DNA of 64,000 nt from Botryotinia globosa (GCA_014898425.1 RCSZ01000012.1:372001-436000), one strand, 5' to 3'; numbered from the stretch's first letter, positions 35,188 to 47,370 are shown. A program made the numbers and translations. Notes: a model not told the origin generated them from the sequence alone.

Positions 35188-38100
35188 TCAAGTGCCAGCC
35201 GGTTCAGTCTTACATATTTTCTTATGTTCTTTCCAGTCTGCTTTTTGACACGCCGGACCACAATACCTCACTTCTCTACATCTCGCGCACTGCTTGTGAG
35301 CCGTGTCTCCTTGTGGGATATCGCCGCATTTCTTACATCCTCTGGGCTGAAGTACACCGAGTTGATCAACCAACGTCCGTGTTAATTCATCTATGCTAGA
35401 ACTTGGCGATGTCGAAATTGAAATCGTTCCTTTCTCACACCCATCATATTCTTCCTGCGAATAATGAGCTTCAACATAATCCACCGTCGATAGCGGCATA
35501 AGAGCGATTCTTGTCGCATATCTACTAAGCGTTTCCCATCCTTCAATCTGCGGAAAGCCTTCTGCATCTATTCCTTCTCCGCATGTGCAGATTGGTGACT
35601 GATTCGATTCAGTGTATGAGGATACTGAGCCATATCGACGGTATTTGCATCCTGTACCGTGATCCCAGCCTTTTCGACATGCTTCTACAGTTGCAGGGAG
35701 CATTCTTCTCATTAGTTGTTCGTCTACGTCTCTCATGCCGTAGGAAATTGGCTGAGTGGTTCTGTGAGCTAATAGCTTCTTGATTACTGGAGTTATCGAG
35801 GAGGATCCGGCTGTGAGTGGAAGTAAATATGCATCCAGAACAACCGAGCTCTGATCGATATTGTGTCGCAAAGCGGAAACAAGGATGATCATTGAGGTAC
35901 TACGCGGGTCACCAGAATCAAACAAGAACGTCTGCTTCCGACCCAGAGGAGATGGTTGAACAAAGGAAACCGCCATATTGTGGATATAGCTTTTAATTGA
36001 GAATAGAGCAGGAACATCTTCTCGCTGTCCAACATCAGATATGCGCCAGTACGAGCGTTCTCGTGCGCAGAACATGCTATGCATGAGATTCGAAATCCAT
36101 TCTCCGGTTTCGTGATCCGTACAAGATATTATTGGCTGCTGATTCATGTTTACTTTGGGAAGTGTGAGGGGGTAGGCGTCTGAGCCATTCAACACAACTG
36201 GAAATGGATTCAGTGTGTAACCTGTGTTATCTAAAGCTAAACTTGGCTTGGCAAGCAATGTTTTCACTTTGTTCGAAGAATCAATTATCGCTTTGTGGAG
36301 TGTGATCGGATATGGAAATTGGATCTGACCGATTTCAAAGCCGTTGGATCTTTCGGAAATGGTGCAAGGAGATACTTGGCGGACTCTGGTGGCACTTTCG
36401 GTTTCCAAATGCTCAAATTTCTTTTGAATTTCCAGGGTCTCAACGGAAAGACCGTCTCTTATTCGGACAAAGCAAGGCTTTTGAGAAGAAGAAGATGTGT
36501 GTAGATTGACTGCATGATCTGTTGCAAAAGGTCGCAATCTGACGCCTGGTGGTTCTCTTAGAATTAAAACTTTATCTTCATCAAGGCTATAGCTACATAT
36601 AACCCCGCTGTACATATAGTCTGCACTCAATCTTTTGCTCAGACATGCTAACTCTATTCTTGTAGATTCTCTGGACTCTATCATTAATACCAAGGAGGGT
36701 ACAGCACATGTCACAATTAAGTCCGATGTTCCCTTCAAGCCCTGTTTATCTTCAATGACATCGTAAGTATCATCATCTTCAGCTCGTTGGACCAGACTGC
36801 CAAAAAAGCACTGAAGAGACACGAAGATGGCATTGGTCTTACTTTTCGTATGCCGGATATTGATCTGTAGCCCAACCGTGGCATACTCGTCATCTATCTT
36901 CAATGCCTCGAGAGTCTCGTGTGGAACGCTCAGAGAGATCCATACCAGAAGAGGACATTTATTGTGATCAAGCAAATCCACATCAGCTTCTCCATTTCGA
37001 AAGCTCAACGGACCATTTTTGAATCCTTCCTGGTTTGCAAGCATGATTTGATGAGGCATTTCCAGCAAAGAGGGCCGAGAACAGATACCCAGTTGGTAAA
37101 AGTGTAGAGATAACTCGAGGAGTTGGAGACCACCGACACGCAGCCAATCCTGCTTTTCGATATATCCAAGAATACAGTCACCAAAAGTTGACAGCTGATC
37201 ATTCCCGACAAAATCTTTCGCTAGACAAACAAGAGCGGAAAAACCTAGGCGACTGTATCTTAGACAGCGTATTTCTTTTACGGTGGTTGGAGGCATGGTT
37301 TCAATTTCAAACATCTTCAGGTAGAGCTTGAAGAAGAAAAAGGCAAGTTCATGCGGCTCGAAAACCAATTCTCTACCGGCTGGATTTTCTAGGTTTGGGT
37401 ATCTCCACTCAACTCGCATATGATAACTATCACTATTATTTCGATGGACAGAAAATTGTCGTTGGGCATCCAGTCCAACTGCATATGTGGTAAATCCGAA
37501 TAAGTGACCGGATGGTGCCAGCCCCAGAAGCAGTGAGAAGGTTGTGATATCGCAACACAGAATATGAGATAGGATTTCGACTGGATTTTCGGTATACAAC
37601 GACAGCGTCTCAGTAAACAAGACTGAGGTTGCCTTGCGAGACAACAATGGCGATATAGCAGGCAGCAGGTTCAGAATGCCAAGGGGATCAGCTAAATTAT
37701 TGGTGTCGATGACGTCAAACGTAGGAATGCCGCTTGTCGTACCAGCATCGTCTAGAGTCAGTGGAGTTGAACGCCATGCCGTGGTGAATAGACTGAGAAG
37801 TTTCGTCTCTGGGGTTGAATTACCTCCTAAGCTTTGCAGCGCATAAGAGAATCTCAAAGCGTCGCCGCAATAGATTCGTATAGCTATTCCTTTCTGACGA
37901 ACCCTTTCCCCAAAACTTGCGCACCACTCCTGAAATTGATCCTTGGCCAATTTCACAACAAGTTCTGCCAATTCCTCCTGGGAAAAATTCGAGTTATCGA
38001 AGGCGCTTGCCAGGCGAAATCCCAAAAGAGGATCCGAGCTTGAAGATATTGCAAATACATCTCCTGCAGAGGTGAGTGCCATCAGTGGATTCACAAGTTG

Positions 38101-38983
38101 GCCGTCTTGTTTCAAAGCTTCCACATCATGCGAGTTCCCTGCGATTACACCATGGTCCCAAAACCCATCGAAGGCATCGACAACTGTTTGGATGGCACTT
38201 TCCCAATTCCCACCTGCTGAACGAAGAGCAGATGCATACTGTTTCCGGCCACAGAAATCCTGGATCCCGATATCTCTATTCGTAAAATATTGCTCTCGCA
38301 TGGTTGAATCGACCTCTGACTTAAATTTTGTTTCGAAGTGATCTCGTTCCTTGGAATCTGATCTAAGATTTGCGACCTCGAGGTATTGAGACCACATTTC
38401 TCGAACTCGATCCAGCGTGTCTTGGTTCATGAAATAGATCGATGCTCCATAGCTTGAAGATGCCCATACTGCTAAGTTCGCCGATTGTTGAAGAAGTTTG
38501 CGAATCTGTTTCTGTAGCACGACATTGTCGGTGTTAGTTATGTAGAAATGGTAAAATATATTCCAGGTTGATGCGTAGGATTCGTTGTCGATGATGAGCG
38601 AAAAAAGAAGAATATTGCGCGCTATATGAAAAGTCCATTAATGGGTGAGTCTAAAAGGGAAACCAATAGCGGAGGCTGTCTCACCCAGAATCGCACTTTC
38701 TGAGTCGCAACACATGAAGTCCCATTTTATCGCTTCATCTATAGAATAGAACATTAGCAATTGGGCATCCTATGAATCAGATCTTGAGATAACATGCTTT
38801 CTCACCTTTATTGCACCACAGAGTAAACAATAAGTTTCTGGGATCACCACAACCCAGCAACAATAACCTTGCCGTATCATCCTTCTCGCAAGCAGGACGC
38901 CGAGACTGTAACAAATTGATTGCTGGGGTATTTCCAAATGGATAGAAAAAAGGTTTTACGTTGAATCTAGTCGGTCCTAGCAT
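35188..38983 (-). CDS. DUF4470 and MYND zinc-finger protein
   Basis: I model three exons: 38983-38806, 38738-38685 (54 nt) and 38621-35188, giving 1221 residues. The N terminus (about 14-110) is DUF4470-like: FFYPFGNTPAINLLQ, LLLLGCGDPRNLLFTLW, then WDFMCCDSESAILARNILLF. The last 50 residues form a MYND finger with the C-x2-C start CKKC, then CARC, YCGPACQKADWKEHKKIC, holding the seven Cys and one His expected for two zinc ions. Between them lie about 1000 residues without a domain I can name, containing a CTCG-x-GIDAEGFPQIEGW-like Cys pair. MYND fingers bind proline-rich partner peptides. DUF4470-MYND proteins are common, poorly characterised fungal and animal proteins. Both introns have good GTGAGA donors and TAG acceptors. 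Confidence 0.88.
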
Positions 38984-39909
38984 TTTGAGGAGCTGTCAGC
39001 TCGTAGGAGAAGAGCGAGAAATGGAGGGAAAGGCAATATCTTGTGAAGTAGGGAAAGCCAGTTTTAACTCAACCAACCGAATCGCCGAGTTATTTGTTTT
39101 CTCAACTAGAAATTCCTACAAAAGAATCTTGTGCTCATGGGAAGATATGGAATCAATTTATATGCTTTTATATTCCTGCTGAATGAATGGGCCAAAGAGG
39201 TGGTTTCATAACATGTGTTCTAGTGAATTGAGACAACACCACAATGAGTTGCACAAAGATAAACCAAAGAACAGAATTCACTTGAATCTCTCAAATGAAT
39301 TTTCCTTGAACAAAACAATCTATGATCTCCAGCTTCATTGCATACATAAAATAGCCTTGAAAAGCTCGCAAACAAAACAATGGAAGTCCTTACCCGCATG
39401 TGAAAACAACCCCAATAGTTATCAAACATGGCCTTTGACATGTTACTTTGTATCCTGTCGTAAGCATAACAGTGTTTGTTTCATTGTTGAGTTGCAGCAT
39501 TTTCTTGACCATTCAAGCCTCACTGATTTTTTTTAAAGAAGATGGGACTTCCACATATCTTTAAACTCTGTATGTTCCTTCAGACTTGTCTGCTCCTTTT
39601 GTTTGAACGTCTGAGCAGTCGATACCCATTCAAAAACATGTTTCTGAGATGGAAGACAATCAGGTATTAAAACTTTCAAAATACCCAAGCAATGTATGAT
39701 CGCTCAGTAGTGATTTTCAGATTTGTCGATGCAGTTTTGCGGTCAAACGCAGGCAGGTCAGATTCGAGAGGCATACATAGTCATATGTATGTCAATTTGA
39801 ATTCCTGAGTTATAGATAGATCTACAAAGCTAATTGAAATTACACAGCCGCCTAGCAGTCAAGTGACATTCGCGAGAGTGAAGACTGGTCTAGACAATCG
39901 GTGAGACAA
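38984..39909. other. Intergenic
   Basis: No gene is recognised. Frames at 38961-39182 and 39183-39536 on the plus strand are back to back and lack any familiar motif. It separates the MYND gene from the GH28 pseudogene. Confidence 0.5.
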
Positions 39910-41409
39910 TCAGTTCGCTGTAATCGTTCCATTCACACAAGTGACTCCCATGCCCTCCAAACCCGTACATATTTCTCCCGCCGCAGTCCTATTCTAAAAT
40001 TCCATTAGTAACAAAGAACATTCGCAAGTGTCTGTAGTTGACTTACTGCAGTAGTTAAATAATTGCCCTCGAAGTGGAAGTCTTCGCAGTGAGCGCTATC
40101 ATGACAAAGTAGGTACAAACCATTCTTTGGTGATTCATCTATACACCATTAACCTGCAAATTTCCTACGCACTGAAATTTGACTTCTCAAAAAGATCAAA
40201 GCGGGAAGACTTACCAGTAGTAGCATACCAACACGGGTCACTCACACAACTCGCATCCCCAACCACTGCCGCCACACTCCCATCAATTCCCTCCCATGTA
40301 AGCCCCTTCGCAAAAACCGCAATGCTAGTATCTGTCCCACTTGGAATAACCTTCTCCTGATCATAATAATCCTCAAATAAAATGGATTGGGTAGCTAACA
40401 TTCTTCACCTCGATGTTTTTTCACGTCACATTACTCACATTACACGTTGCACCTATCTTCCCCTTGAATCTTGCTGCCATCAGACTGTCATAAATATACG
40501 CATTTTCAAACGTGTGATTACCGCCTGTGCCTGAAGCGCAAGAGACATAGAGCCTGTGCGTGCCGGAGGCGATGATGTTGCGCATTGTGACGTTGGTGGC
40601 TGGCGGTGAGACGTTGATCACATCATCACCGTTGTGAATTTCGAACCCATCGATTAGGACATTAGACGCAGAGAGGTCAATTCCATCGATTCGTTCACTT
40701 AGCATCTCATATTCCGACGAATTATGCTCAAATGACCGTGAAAGGCGGAGATACATACCAGTGTTAAAGAGAAATCCATCGTTACTCCTAGCATCGATGA
40801 AAGTATTCGTCATCTCGACATTACCCCCCCTATGGAGAATACCCACGTCACAGGGTTAAGAATCTTAAGATTGCGAATCACAAGATCACCCCCAAAAGCA
40901 TCAGCGAAAGCTTGTCGATAAAAGGAGGGGAGGAAAGGCAATAATTCAAACATACGTTACCGTAAAACCAAACCAATGCGGCCGTCCTCCTTGCACCGAG
41001 TCCCATGGACTACTCCACCAATTCTCCCCAGGCGCCAAAAACCAACCACCATCTTCCTTCTCACTGCCCTCAAAGGTGACATTCGCCCCCTTAAGCGTAA
41101 TCCATCTTCCGGGATAGATACGTGTATTGTTAACCACCAGCCGTACCGCCGTCACATTCTCATCAAATTGATATTGCCCTCAAACGAAAGCTTTACACTC
41201 GTAAGTTTCTGAAACTGAGAGGTGTGAGTAGATTATATGTGACGTTTGGTTCGAAAAGAATTGTAGTTTGGACCACAAAGATTAACTGCTGCCGTGATGT
41301 CTGGTGCGTCGTCGATCAAAGGAGAGGAATTAGAGGGCATGGAACATAGTTTTGCCGAAGAGAAGGGGAAGGAGAGAAGCGAGAAGGTGAGAAAATCGTG
41401 TAACTTCAT
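39910..41409 (-). pseudogene. Broken GH28 pectinase gene (polygalacturonase-like)
   Basis: The minus strand encodes, in pieces, a GH28 parallel beta-helix enzyme of the exo-polygalacturonase/xylogalacturonase type. It has a signal peptide (MKLHDFLTFSLLSFPFSS), then TLKG-like GRWITLKGANVTFEG, GRPHWFGFTVTY, NTFIDARSNDGFLFNT, DGIDLSASNVLIDGFEIHNG, TNVTMRNIIASGTH, TFENAYIYDSLMAARFKGKI, a CYATTG end and a final exon with ICTGLEGMGVTCVNGTITAN and stop at 39912-39910. The reading frame changes near 41250, 41200, 41165, the seven-C run at 40831 and 40376. A TGA (40423-40421) replaces the Trp expected in NVTW. NGDD is followed by V where GH28 relatives have Cys, and GTHR replaces the usual GSHG. I see no intron model that removes all of these, so the gene is probably dead; clustered sequencing indels are the alternative. 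Confidence 0.8.
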
Positions 41410-42169
41410 GTTTGACAAGATACTGGACAACTCTTGGCTTGCAATACAAATATCAAATTCAATGTTTTATAGATCGCATTACGAATATTTCAGGACTTTT
41501 TGAATGCAGCATTGAAATTGCCTATGGGGTAAACGCATGCGAAACATTCGGGGAATTTGCAGTTTCGCTAACCCTGGTGATTTCAATCAAATGTCTCTGT
41601 CGTGCTCACGAATCAAATCTTAAGCCAAAATTTTAATTTGACATCCTAATACGTTGCATAATGGCGTTCCGCGTTGATCTGTAATTTGATTTGTAAGAAA
41701 AAGTGGTGGACCAAGGGAATAAAGTCTGAAGGTCACTGATGGCTGGTCTGCATGATCGGGCAGATTAATCCACAAATCAGATGATTGCCCGTGGGGGCAT
41801 CGACGATGTAATCATTAATTCCAAAAACGGGTATGATGGGCGATCACCCCTTCCAGGAACTCAATATTGACAATATCTCAAGGACTCGCCACAAATATGA
41901 ATTAAAATTCAAAGATGCCGAGGAGTTGTGCACCCTGTGATATTCATTAATCTTTTTAATGTACATGCTGGTTGGCAGTGTATTGCGGTCAAGACCATTG
42001 CCTGAAATTTTCAAAAATTTGTCTCGGCAATTAATCGCGACTAATAACAAGCCCCTTTTCTTCCTCAAATACAATCTTTCTCTTCCCGTAACAGATTGGG
42101 CGAACGCCGTATCATGCCTTTCAAATGATACCTCGTAAATTTTCTGGTATTTGATATGGTGATTGAAAT
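41410..42169. other. Intergenic
   Basis: Former promoter region of the GH28 pseudogene and 3' flank of the RBM25-like gene. Only short, unsupported open frames are present. Confidence 0.5.
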
Positions 42170-44667
42170 TTATGCGGACAGACCTCTCTTCTCACTCTCT
42201 GAAAAGAAAATGACCATTCTCCATAACTTCTTCACCAGAACTTCTGCTTCCTCATCCAATGCCTATGAGAATGTTAGTAAATGTGTAGACTGATACGCGA
42301 GATAAAGCAAAAGACAATTACGTACCCCCTCCAATTGCTCCACCAGTTCTTGTGGCTTCCCCCTAGTCCTAACATGCTCTTCAACAACTTCCACAAGTAA
42401 CTGTTCTTGCACTCCCAGATATTCCACAATCTTCTTTTCAACGAATGGCCTCAACTTCTCCACGATCACAGAATCATCCACAAAGTCCCACTTGACGTCC
42501 CATGCCCAAAGTCCCTCTTTCTCCGTAGGTATCTCTTGTGCAAGTTGTCGAACCGCCTGATCACGTTCTTCGTCAGAAAGACCAGCTGCTGCTGTTGAAG
42601 GATCGAATTTGATTGGGATGAGTGTGCGTTTCGATGTATTATCAGCTTCTTCCTCATCTTCAAGGAGACCTTCAACCTCAGCAACAGTGCGACGAGGTGG
42701 AGCTGCCTTTTGAGCCTTTTGAGCCGCAGCTCCAAGGGACAATTTGAAGGGCTGTTGAGCCATGCGAGAAGATCTCGTTTCGAGTTCTTCAGCTTGACGG
42801 TCGAGGAATGAGTCTGCCAATCCTCTAGCTTGCTCTTTATCTGACGTCTCGCGGCGTCTCTCATGTTGTTCCGCAATTCTATCTCTCTCATCGGCAGCAG
42901 CTTCTCGTTGAACGTAGATTGCACGATTTCGAACCCAGAGACTTCTGTCAACATAATATGGATCAGTTTTGCGAGCAGCCTCGGCATCATCGTCCCATTC
43001 CTTTAGCCTTGCAGCCATCTTTTGTTTCAGATCATCCGCGTTCGCAACATCCTCGTCTTCGCGTTCTTTTTCTCGTTGAACGGCTGCCGTGCGAGATTTT
43101 TCACGATTAAGCCAGCGTCTTTCTTGGTCGAGATATTGCTTCTCAAGTTCTGCCTCTTTTTTCGACTTTCTTCGTCGCTCGAGTTCCTCATCGCTAGCAT
43201 CACTGTCCTCGTCCTCGCGGTTAAAATAACTGTCCCCGCCGGATCCACCATTGATACCACTGCCATTAACAAATTTGACGCCAGCTTGATAGTCTCGTGG
43301 TATCTGCTGGCCTTGAAATTTAGGACCCGAAGGTGCATTAGGTACACCTCTAGGGCCAAGAGGTATGTTATTCGAGCCAGCAGAAGGCCCACTGGGAATT
43401 TGTGGCCCAGGTGAAGCAAGGCGTGAAGGTCGGGGTGCACCGTTTCTTTGCCTTTCTAATGCCTCCATCTCCTCCTCGCGCTTGAGACGTTCAAGGTCTC
43501 GTCTGTTACTTCTATCCCTGAAAGCAGCAATTTCCTGTGCAACTGTTTCTCTCATTTCAGCTGGAATATCCGAAAGTTCATCGTCGACTGCCAATGGAAT
43601 GTTAACAACTTCAACGTTGTCACCCCCATTTGCATCCTGCATAGCAATATCCTCTGAAATCTCTTCAGCCTTGACGAACATAGGTGGGTGAAACAACTCG
43701 TAAAGTACCGCTTTCAACCCTATTCTAGCCGCGTCGAGACGTGTTTGGTCACCTGCAGCATCATCAGCTCTTGAAGCCTGATGATTCTCCAAATAGTTTA
43801 AAGAATTATCATCCACAAAGACCAGTAGTTTGCTCTTTTCCACTTCATCCTCCCCATCCTTCTTAGTACCATCAAAGGGCGGTTGTTTCTTGGTTGGAAT
43901 TTCAATATCCTTCAAAATTTCTACAGCCGTAGCCAAACTCTCCGCGTCGTCATACTGCGCAAATCCGAAACTACACTCCTTCCCAGCCCCATCAATAGCT
44001 CTATCCCACCTGCGTAATCTACCTGCCGAGCCCAGAATCCGCTCGATTCCCTCGTCACCGCCAGCCCCTTCCGTAATGCCGCCAACAAATATAGTTCTTA
44101 CGATCTCTTCCTTCGTAGGCGGCACTAAAGACATGATACTTTCTCTCATCGATGCCATTCTCTGTGCATTCTGGGTATACGCGGTAGCTCTATCCGACCC
44201 TCCTCCAGACATAGGGTCTATTCCTGAACCATTGGCTGAAACTGGTGTATTGGATTTCGCAGGGCCGGTACCTAATCTAATGACAGGCGCGCTGAAGTTG
44301 ATATTCGGCATGTTGGTCGGAGGTTGAAAACTAGCTGGAATTCCGCCAGGTCGTGAAGGCTGTGGATTGTTGACTTGTTGTAAGCCAGGGGGAGGAGCTG
44401 TACCTGGCGCAGACATGCCTGGTGGAGGGCCTATTCATCACTTATATTAGCTGAACAAATCGATACTCTATTCATCAAGAGATTCTCACCCATTCCTGGA
44501 GGTGGCCCCATACCAGGCGCAGTCCCATTTTGGCCTGGGAATCCACCAAATCCTGGAGGTCTACCATAAGGGGACGCTGGACGGATAAACATTCATTAGC
44601 AAATGATGAAAGACGAGGAAGATTCAAAGCCATTAGTTATCTTACCACCATAGGGATTATACGACAT
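42170..44667 (-). CDS. RBM25-like splicing factor (RRM and PWI domains)
   Basis: I model four exons: 44667-44646 (22 nt), 44576-44490, 44430-42326 and 42262-42170, giving 768 residues. The first coding exon gives MSYNPYG, and the next a Pro/Gly-rich leader that runs on into PPPGMSAPGTAPPPG. Residues about 145-230 form an RRM (TIFVGGITEGAGG, CSFGFAQYDDAESLATAVEI). The middle is strongly charged (Arg/Glu/Asp-rich, coiled-coil-like). The end (about 665-768) is a PWI nucleic-acid-binding domain (LWAWDVKWDFVDDSVIVEKL, FVEKKIVEYLG, VEEHVRTRGKPQELVEQLEG, EAEVLVKKLWRMVIF). RRM + RE/RD region + C-terminal PWI is the architecture of RBM25/yeast Snu71, a U1 snRNP-associated splicing factor in the nucleus. 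The last 31 codons, needed to finish PWI, lie in a separate exon. Confidence 0.9.
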
Positions 44668-44990
44668 AACTATCAAAGCCTTGAGAGTGTAATCTAGCAA
44701 TTTGAGTATCTGAAAATTTGTGACTGAAATTGATAAAGAAGAAGAGGAATTGAAGCTGGCGCATCAATGTTTCTTTTGCGATACAGTGTAATATTTACTT
44801 CACAGCTCAAATCCCGAGGATCCAAAATTCGTAGCGCACAGACAATATAAATTCCTTAGCGCGTCACCCCAAAAAAGTTCATCGGCCCCGGTATCAACGA
44901 CATCTCTATTGACGACCTCTCAATTTGATCATCGTAAGTCTAATTCTTCTCGCAGATCCTCAGTCACTTATCTAATGTTCATATAGTATC
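44668..44990. promoter_or_regulatory. Bidirectional promoter with a 5' leader intron
   Basis: 323 bases separate the divergent start codons of the RBM25-like gene and bS21m. A likely 5' untranslated intron of bS21m lies at 44934-44986: donor GTAAGT after CATC, branch-like TCTAAT, acceptor ATATAG four bases before the ATG at 44991. Confidence 0.5.
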
Positions 44991-45863
44991 ATGGAGTTAA
45001 GACGTATTGGATCGGCCGCATTTCGGTCGAGCACGAGAGACGCACCACTCGTCCAACTGTTACAGTCCAGTAGGCAGAATGTAATAAGGACTCCTATAGC
45101 TTATCGGGCACTTTCTACAACTTCACGAACATACGCACCAGACTCAGAACCCACTACCCGAGCGCCTTTTACTCCAGGAACATCTAAGTCCTCGCCTTCA
45201 TCTTCAACCCGAGAAGCTTCTAATGGCTCTCCCGCATCCCCGCCCACTCCAAAAGAAGATACCCTCGAATCGCTCGGCACGCAATCTATCAGCCAGACTC
45301 TTAGTTGGATAAAACCAGAGCACCGTAACGCTCCTTCGAACTTCCAATCTTCCTCTGCCCAATTAGAGAAGCGAACCAACACTCCTAGAACCTATCAATC
45401 GCCCGAATTAAAATCCTCCAGTCTTCTCAGCCGATTGAGTAATCCCACCATTTCTAATCCCTCGAGCAACTTGGCTCGCTCCCCAGGAATGTCTACACAA
45501 TTCGCAGGAATGCAAGTTCCCAATAAGAAGACTGGGGTGACAGGAAGTCATGAGGATTTCATGCATGAACTTGCCTCAATGGTAAGCCCAATTCAACCTC
45601 CTCGAACTGAAATGCGTCTCTCGCCCCGAACTGGTCGAACGGTGGATATTAAGTCTAGTATTGATTTATCGCGGGGTATCCGAATGTTGGAGGCCTCGTG
45701 TGCATTGAATAAAGTACGCCATGACCAAACACACCAGAGGTTTCACGAAAGAGGTGGTATGAAAAGGAAGAGACTTCGTCGACAAAGGTGGAGAAACAAC
45801 TTTATGGAGGGATTCAAGGGCATCGTGGGCAGAGTAAAGCAATTAAAGAATCAAGGGTGGTAA
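44991..45863 (+). CDS. MRP21: Mitochondrial small-subunit ribosomal protein bS21m
   Basis: A single-exon frame of 290 residues. The C-terminal 75 residues match the bS21 family: SSIDLSRGIRMLEASCALNK, VRHDQTHQRFHERGGMKRKR, LRRQRWRNNFMEGFKGIV and a final QGW. Bacterial S21 is about 70 residues; fungal mitochondrial homologues carry long N-terminal extensions, as here. The first 45 residues (MELRRIGSAAFRSSTRDAPL onward, with RALSTTSRTYAPD) look like a mitochondrial presequence with a typical cleavage context. The middle is Ser/Pro/Thr-rich and probably disordered. It is transcribed divergently from the RBM25-like gene. Confidence 0.9.
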   Translation: MELRRIGSAAFRSSTRDAPLVQLLQSSRQNVIRTPIAYRALSTTSRTYAPDSEPTTRAPFTPGTSKSSPSSSTREASNGSPASPPTPKEDTLESLGTQSISQTLSWIKPEHRNAPSNFQSSSAQLEKRTNTPRTYQSPELKSSSLLSRLSNPTISNPSSNLARSPGMSTQFAGMQVPNKKTGVTGSHEDFMHELASMVSPIQPPRTEMRLSPRTGRTVDIKSSIDLSRGIRMLEASCALNKVRHDQTHQRFHERGGMKRKRLRRQRWRNNFMEGFKGIVGRVKQLKNQGW

Positions 45864-46561
45864 TTTTTTTACGAATGGGGGTGCGAAGGTGGAGGTATGA
45901 CCTAGTCGCACATACTTTGCAATCAGAGGTCATAAGAAGTACTCGTGTATTGCAAAGAGAGTCTATGAAATGCGTTAGACTTCATCATTATGTATATTAC
46001 TGTAGAGAAGTAACCAAAAACTGTGGAAAACGCAGATGTGAAACTCGAATAAGTACAAAACTTCCAAAATGCGCAGATGAATATACCGGGCACCTATTAA
46101 AATGAACTATAGCTTCAATATCAGCCAAACTCGCGTACCTAGTTCGTTAAATGTGATTTAAACGTGAGGTCAGTAGGACAGAATGCTTTTTTCGACTGTG
46201 CGAGCAAGCCATACACGCATGTCCTCACTGGACAGACTCCATGCCCTCGTCAAACCCCATTGAACGTTTGTAGTACATACTGTACGAATGTCCCCCCTAT
46301 CTCGTTTAAGCCAAAGGCTTCGAGTCCACCCGCAGATCACTGGCACAGACACTCCTCTGGTTTGCCACCAAAACAATGTGAGTTTTCAAAATCCAATATT
46401 AAAACATGCAGTCTCGCAGTTAATATTTTCACGTCGAGATTGAATCGAACCAATCAAGAGGTTATAATCGATCATTGATTAAATATTTTTGTACTAGGTA
46501 ATGTCCGCCACCAGAAATTCATGCGCCACACAGCCACATGTTCATTGGTGCCCGGGCCAGC
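45864..46561. other. Intergenic
   Basis: 3' flank of bS21m. No recognisable gene; 104-105-codon frames at 45788-46105 and 46164-46478 have no support. Confidence 0.5.
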
Positions 46562-46563
46562 TA

Positions 46564-47370
46564 TTAAGGTTGGAAGGGTAAATATTATTAATCACACTAA
46601 AAAAAACTATCGAATTTTCTCCATTTTTAAGCTTTAGACCAATTAAATCACAATGCTGGTTGAACATTTACACAGTGAAATTTATTAGGTAAAAGTATTA
46701 TTAAAAATTACATTTTATTCAAAATCATTTCAATTTTATTCGAAATCATTGATAATTCTAATTAAATTTTTAAATCCAAATCCTATCTAAAGCTTATCTA
46801 AAGTCTATTTAGAATCTATAGAAAGTTTTAAAAGCTTTAAGTATTATAAAATTATTAGAGTTAATAAAAAACAAATAAAAGATTTAAATATCAAATTTTG
46901 GAGAGGGAATAGTAGGAGCGATTAAAATAGCGATATACTCAGAAAACTAAACTCGATCAAGTATTATTTAATTACTCTTTGTAAGAAAAAATAGCTTCAA
47001 CATTTATTTATAATATATAGTTTTATTATAGATTTTTAATAATTGAATTTAGAATTTCGAAAGTCTATAGCTTCAGAATCAATTATTAATATAATATAAA
47101 AAAACAAATAATTATTATATTCGATTTACTATATATTATATTAGGTATAAATTATAGGATTTGATTAGGCTTGATAATATATATCTATATTAGTATTTAG
47201 CTTTTCTATGATTCTTATCAGACTTAAATCGCAATTAGTATGTCGCCATTTCAATCGCTCCCGAAACAGTTCAATATCTAATCGAATAACTTAAAACAGT
47301 AATAAATTCTCTTAAAACAGTAAGATTCCAATAAAAGTGGAGTTGATATTAATTACCCTTCCAACCTTCG
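46564..47370. mobile_element. 807-bp AT-rich TIR element flanked by TA
   Basis: The left end reads TTAAGGTTGGAAGGGTAAAT followed by ATTATTAAT. The right end, reverse-complemented, reads CGAAGGTTGGAAGGGTAATT followed by AATATC. Both are bounded by TA (46562-46563 and 47371-47372). The interior is AT-rich, with no open frame. It contains a second inverted pair (46911-46942 and 47238-47270). This looks like a RIP-mutated, non-autonomous DNA element (MITE-like). The terminal sequences differ from those of the 9149-9954 element although the length is nearly equal. Confidence 0.65.
46911..47270. repeat. Internal (nested) inverted repeat
   Basis: TAGGAGCGATTAAAATAGCG then ATATACT at 46911-46938 is the inverted counterpart of GTATGTCGCCATTTCAATCG then CTCCC at 47240-47264. 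Nearly all differences are of the G/A or C/T kind. Spacing is about 355 bases, inside the 807-bp element. It may be a smaller element nested in the larger, or sub-terminal repeats of one element. Confidence 0.6.

Noticed and set aside
40421..40423. RIP as the cause of the TGA in the GH28 pseudogene
   Set aside because: The presumed G-to-A change is preceded by G, not T, so it is not in the preferred CpA/TpG context, and the several indels are not explained by RIP.
43022..44327. Plus-strand frames of 108-165 codons opposite the RBM25-like gene
   Set aside because: Shadows of a codon-biased minus-strand gene.
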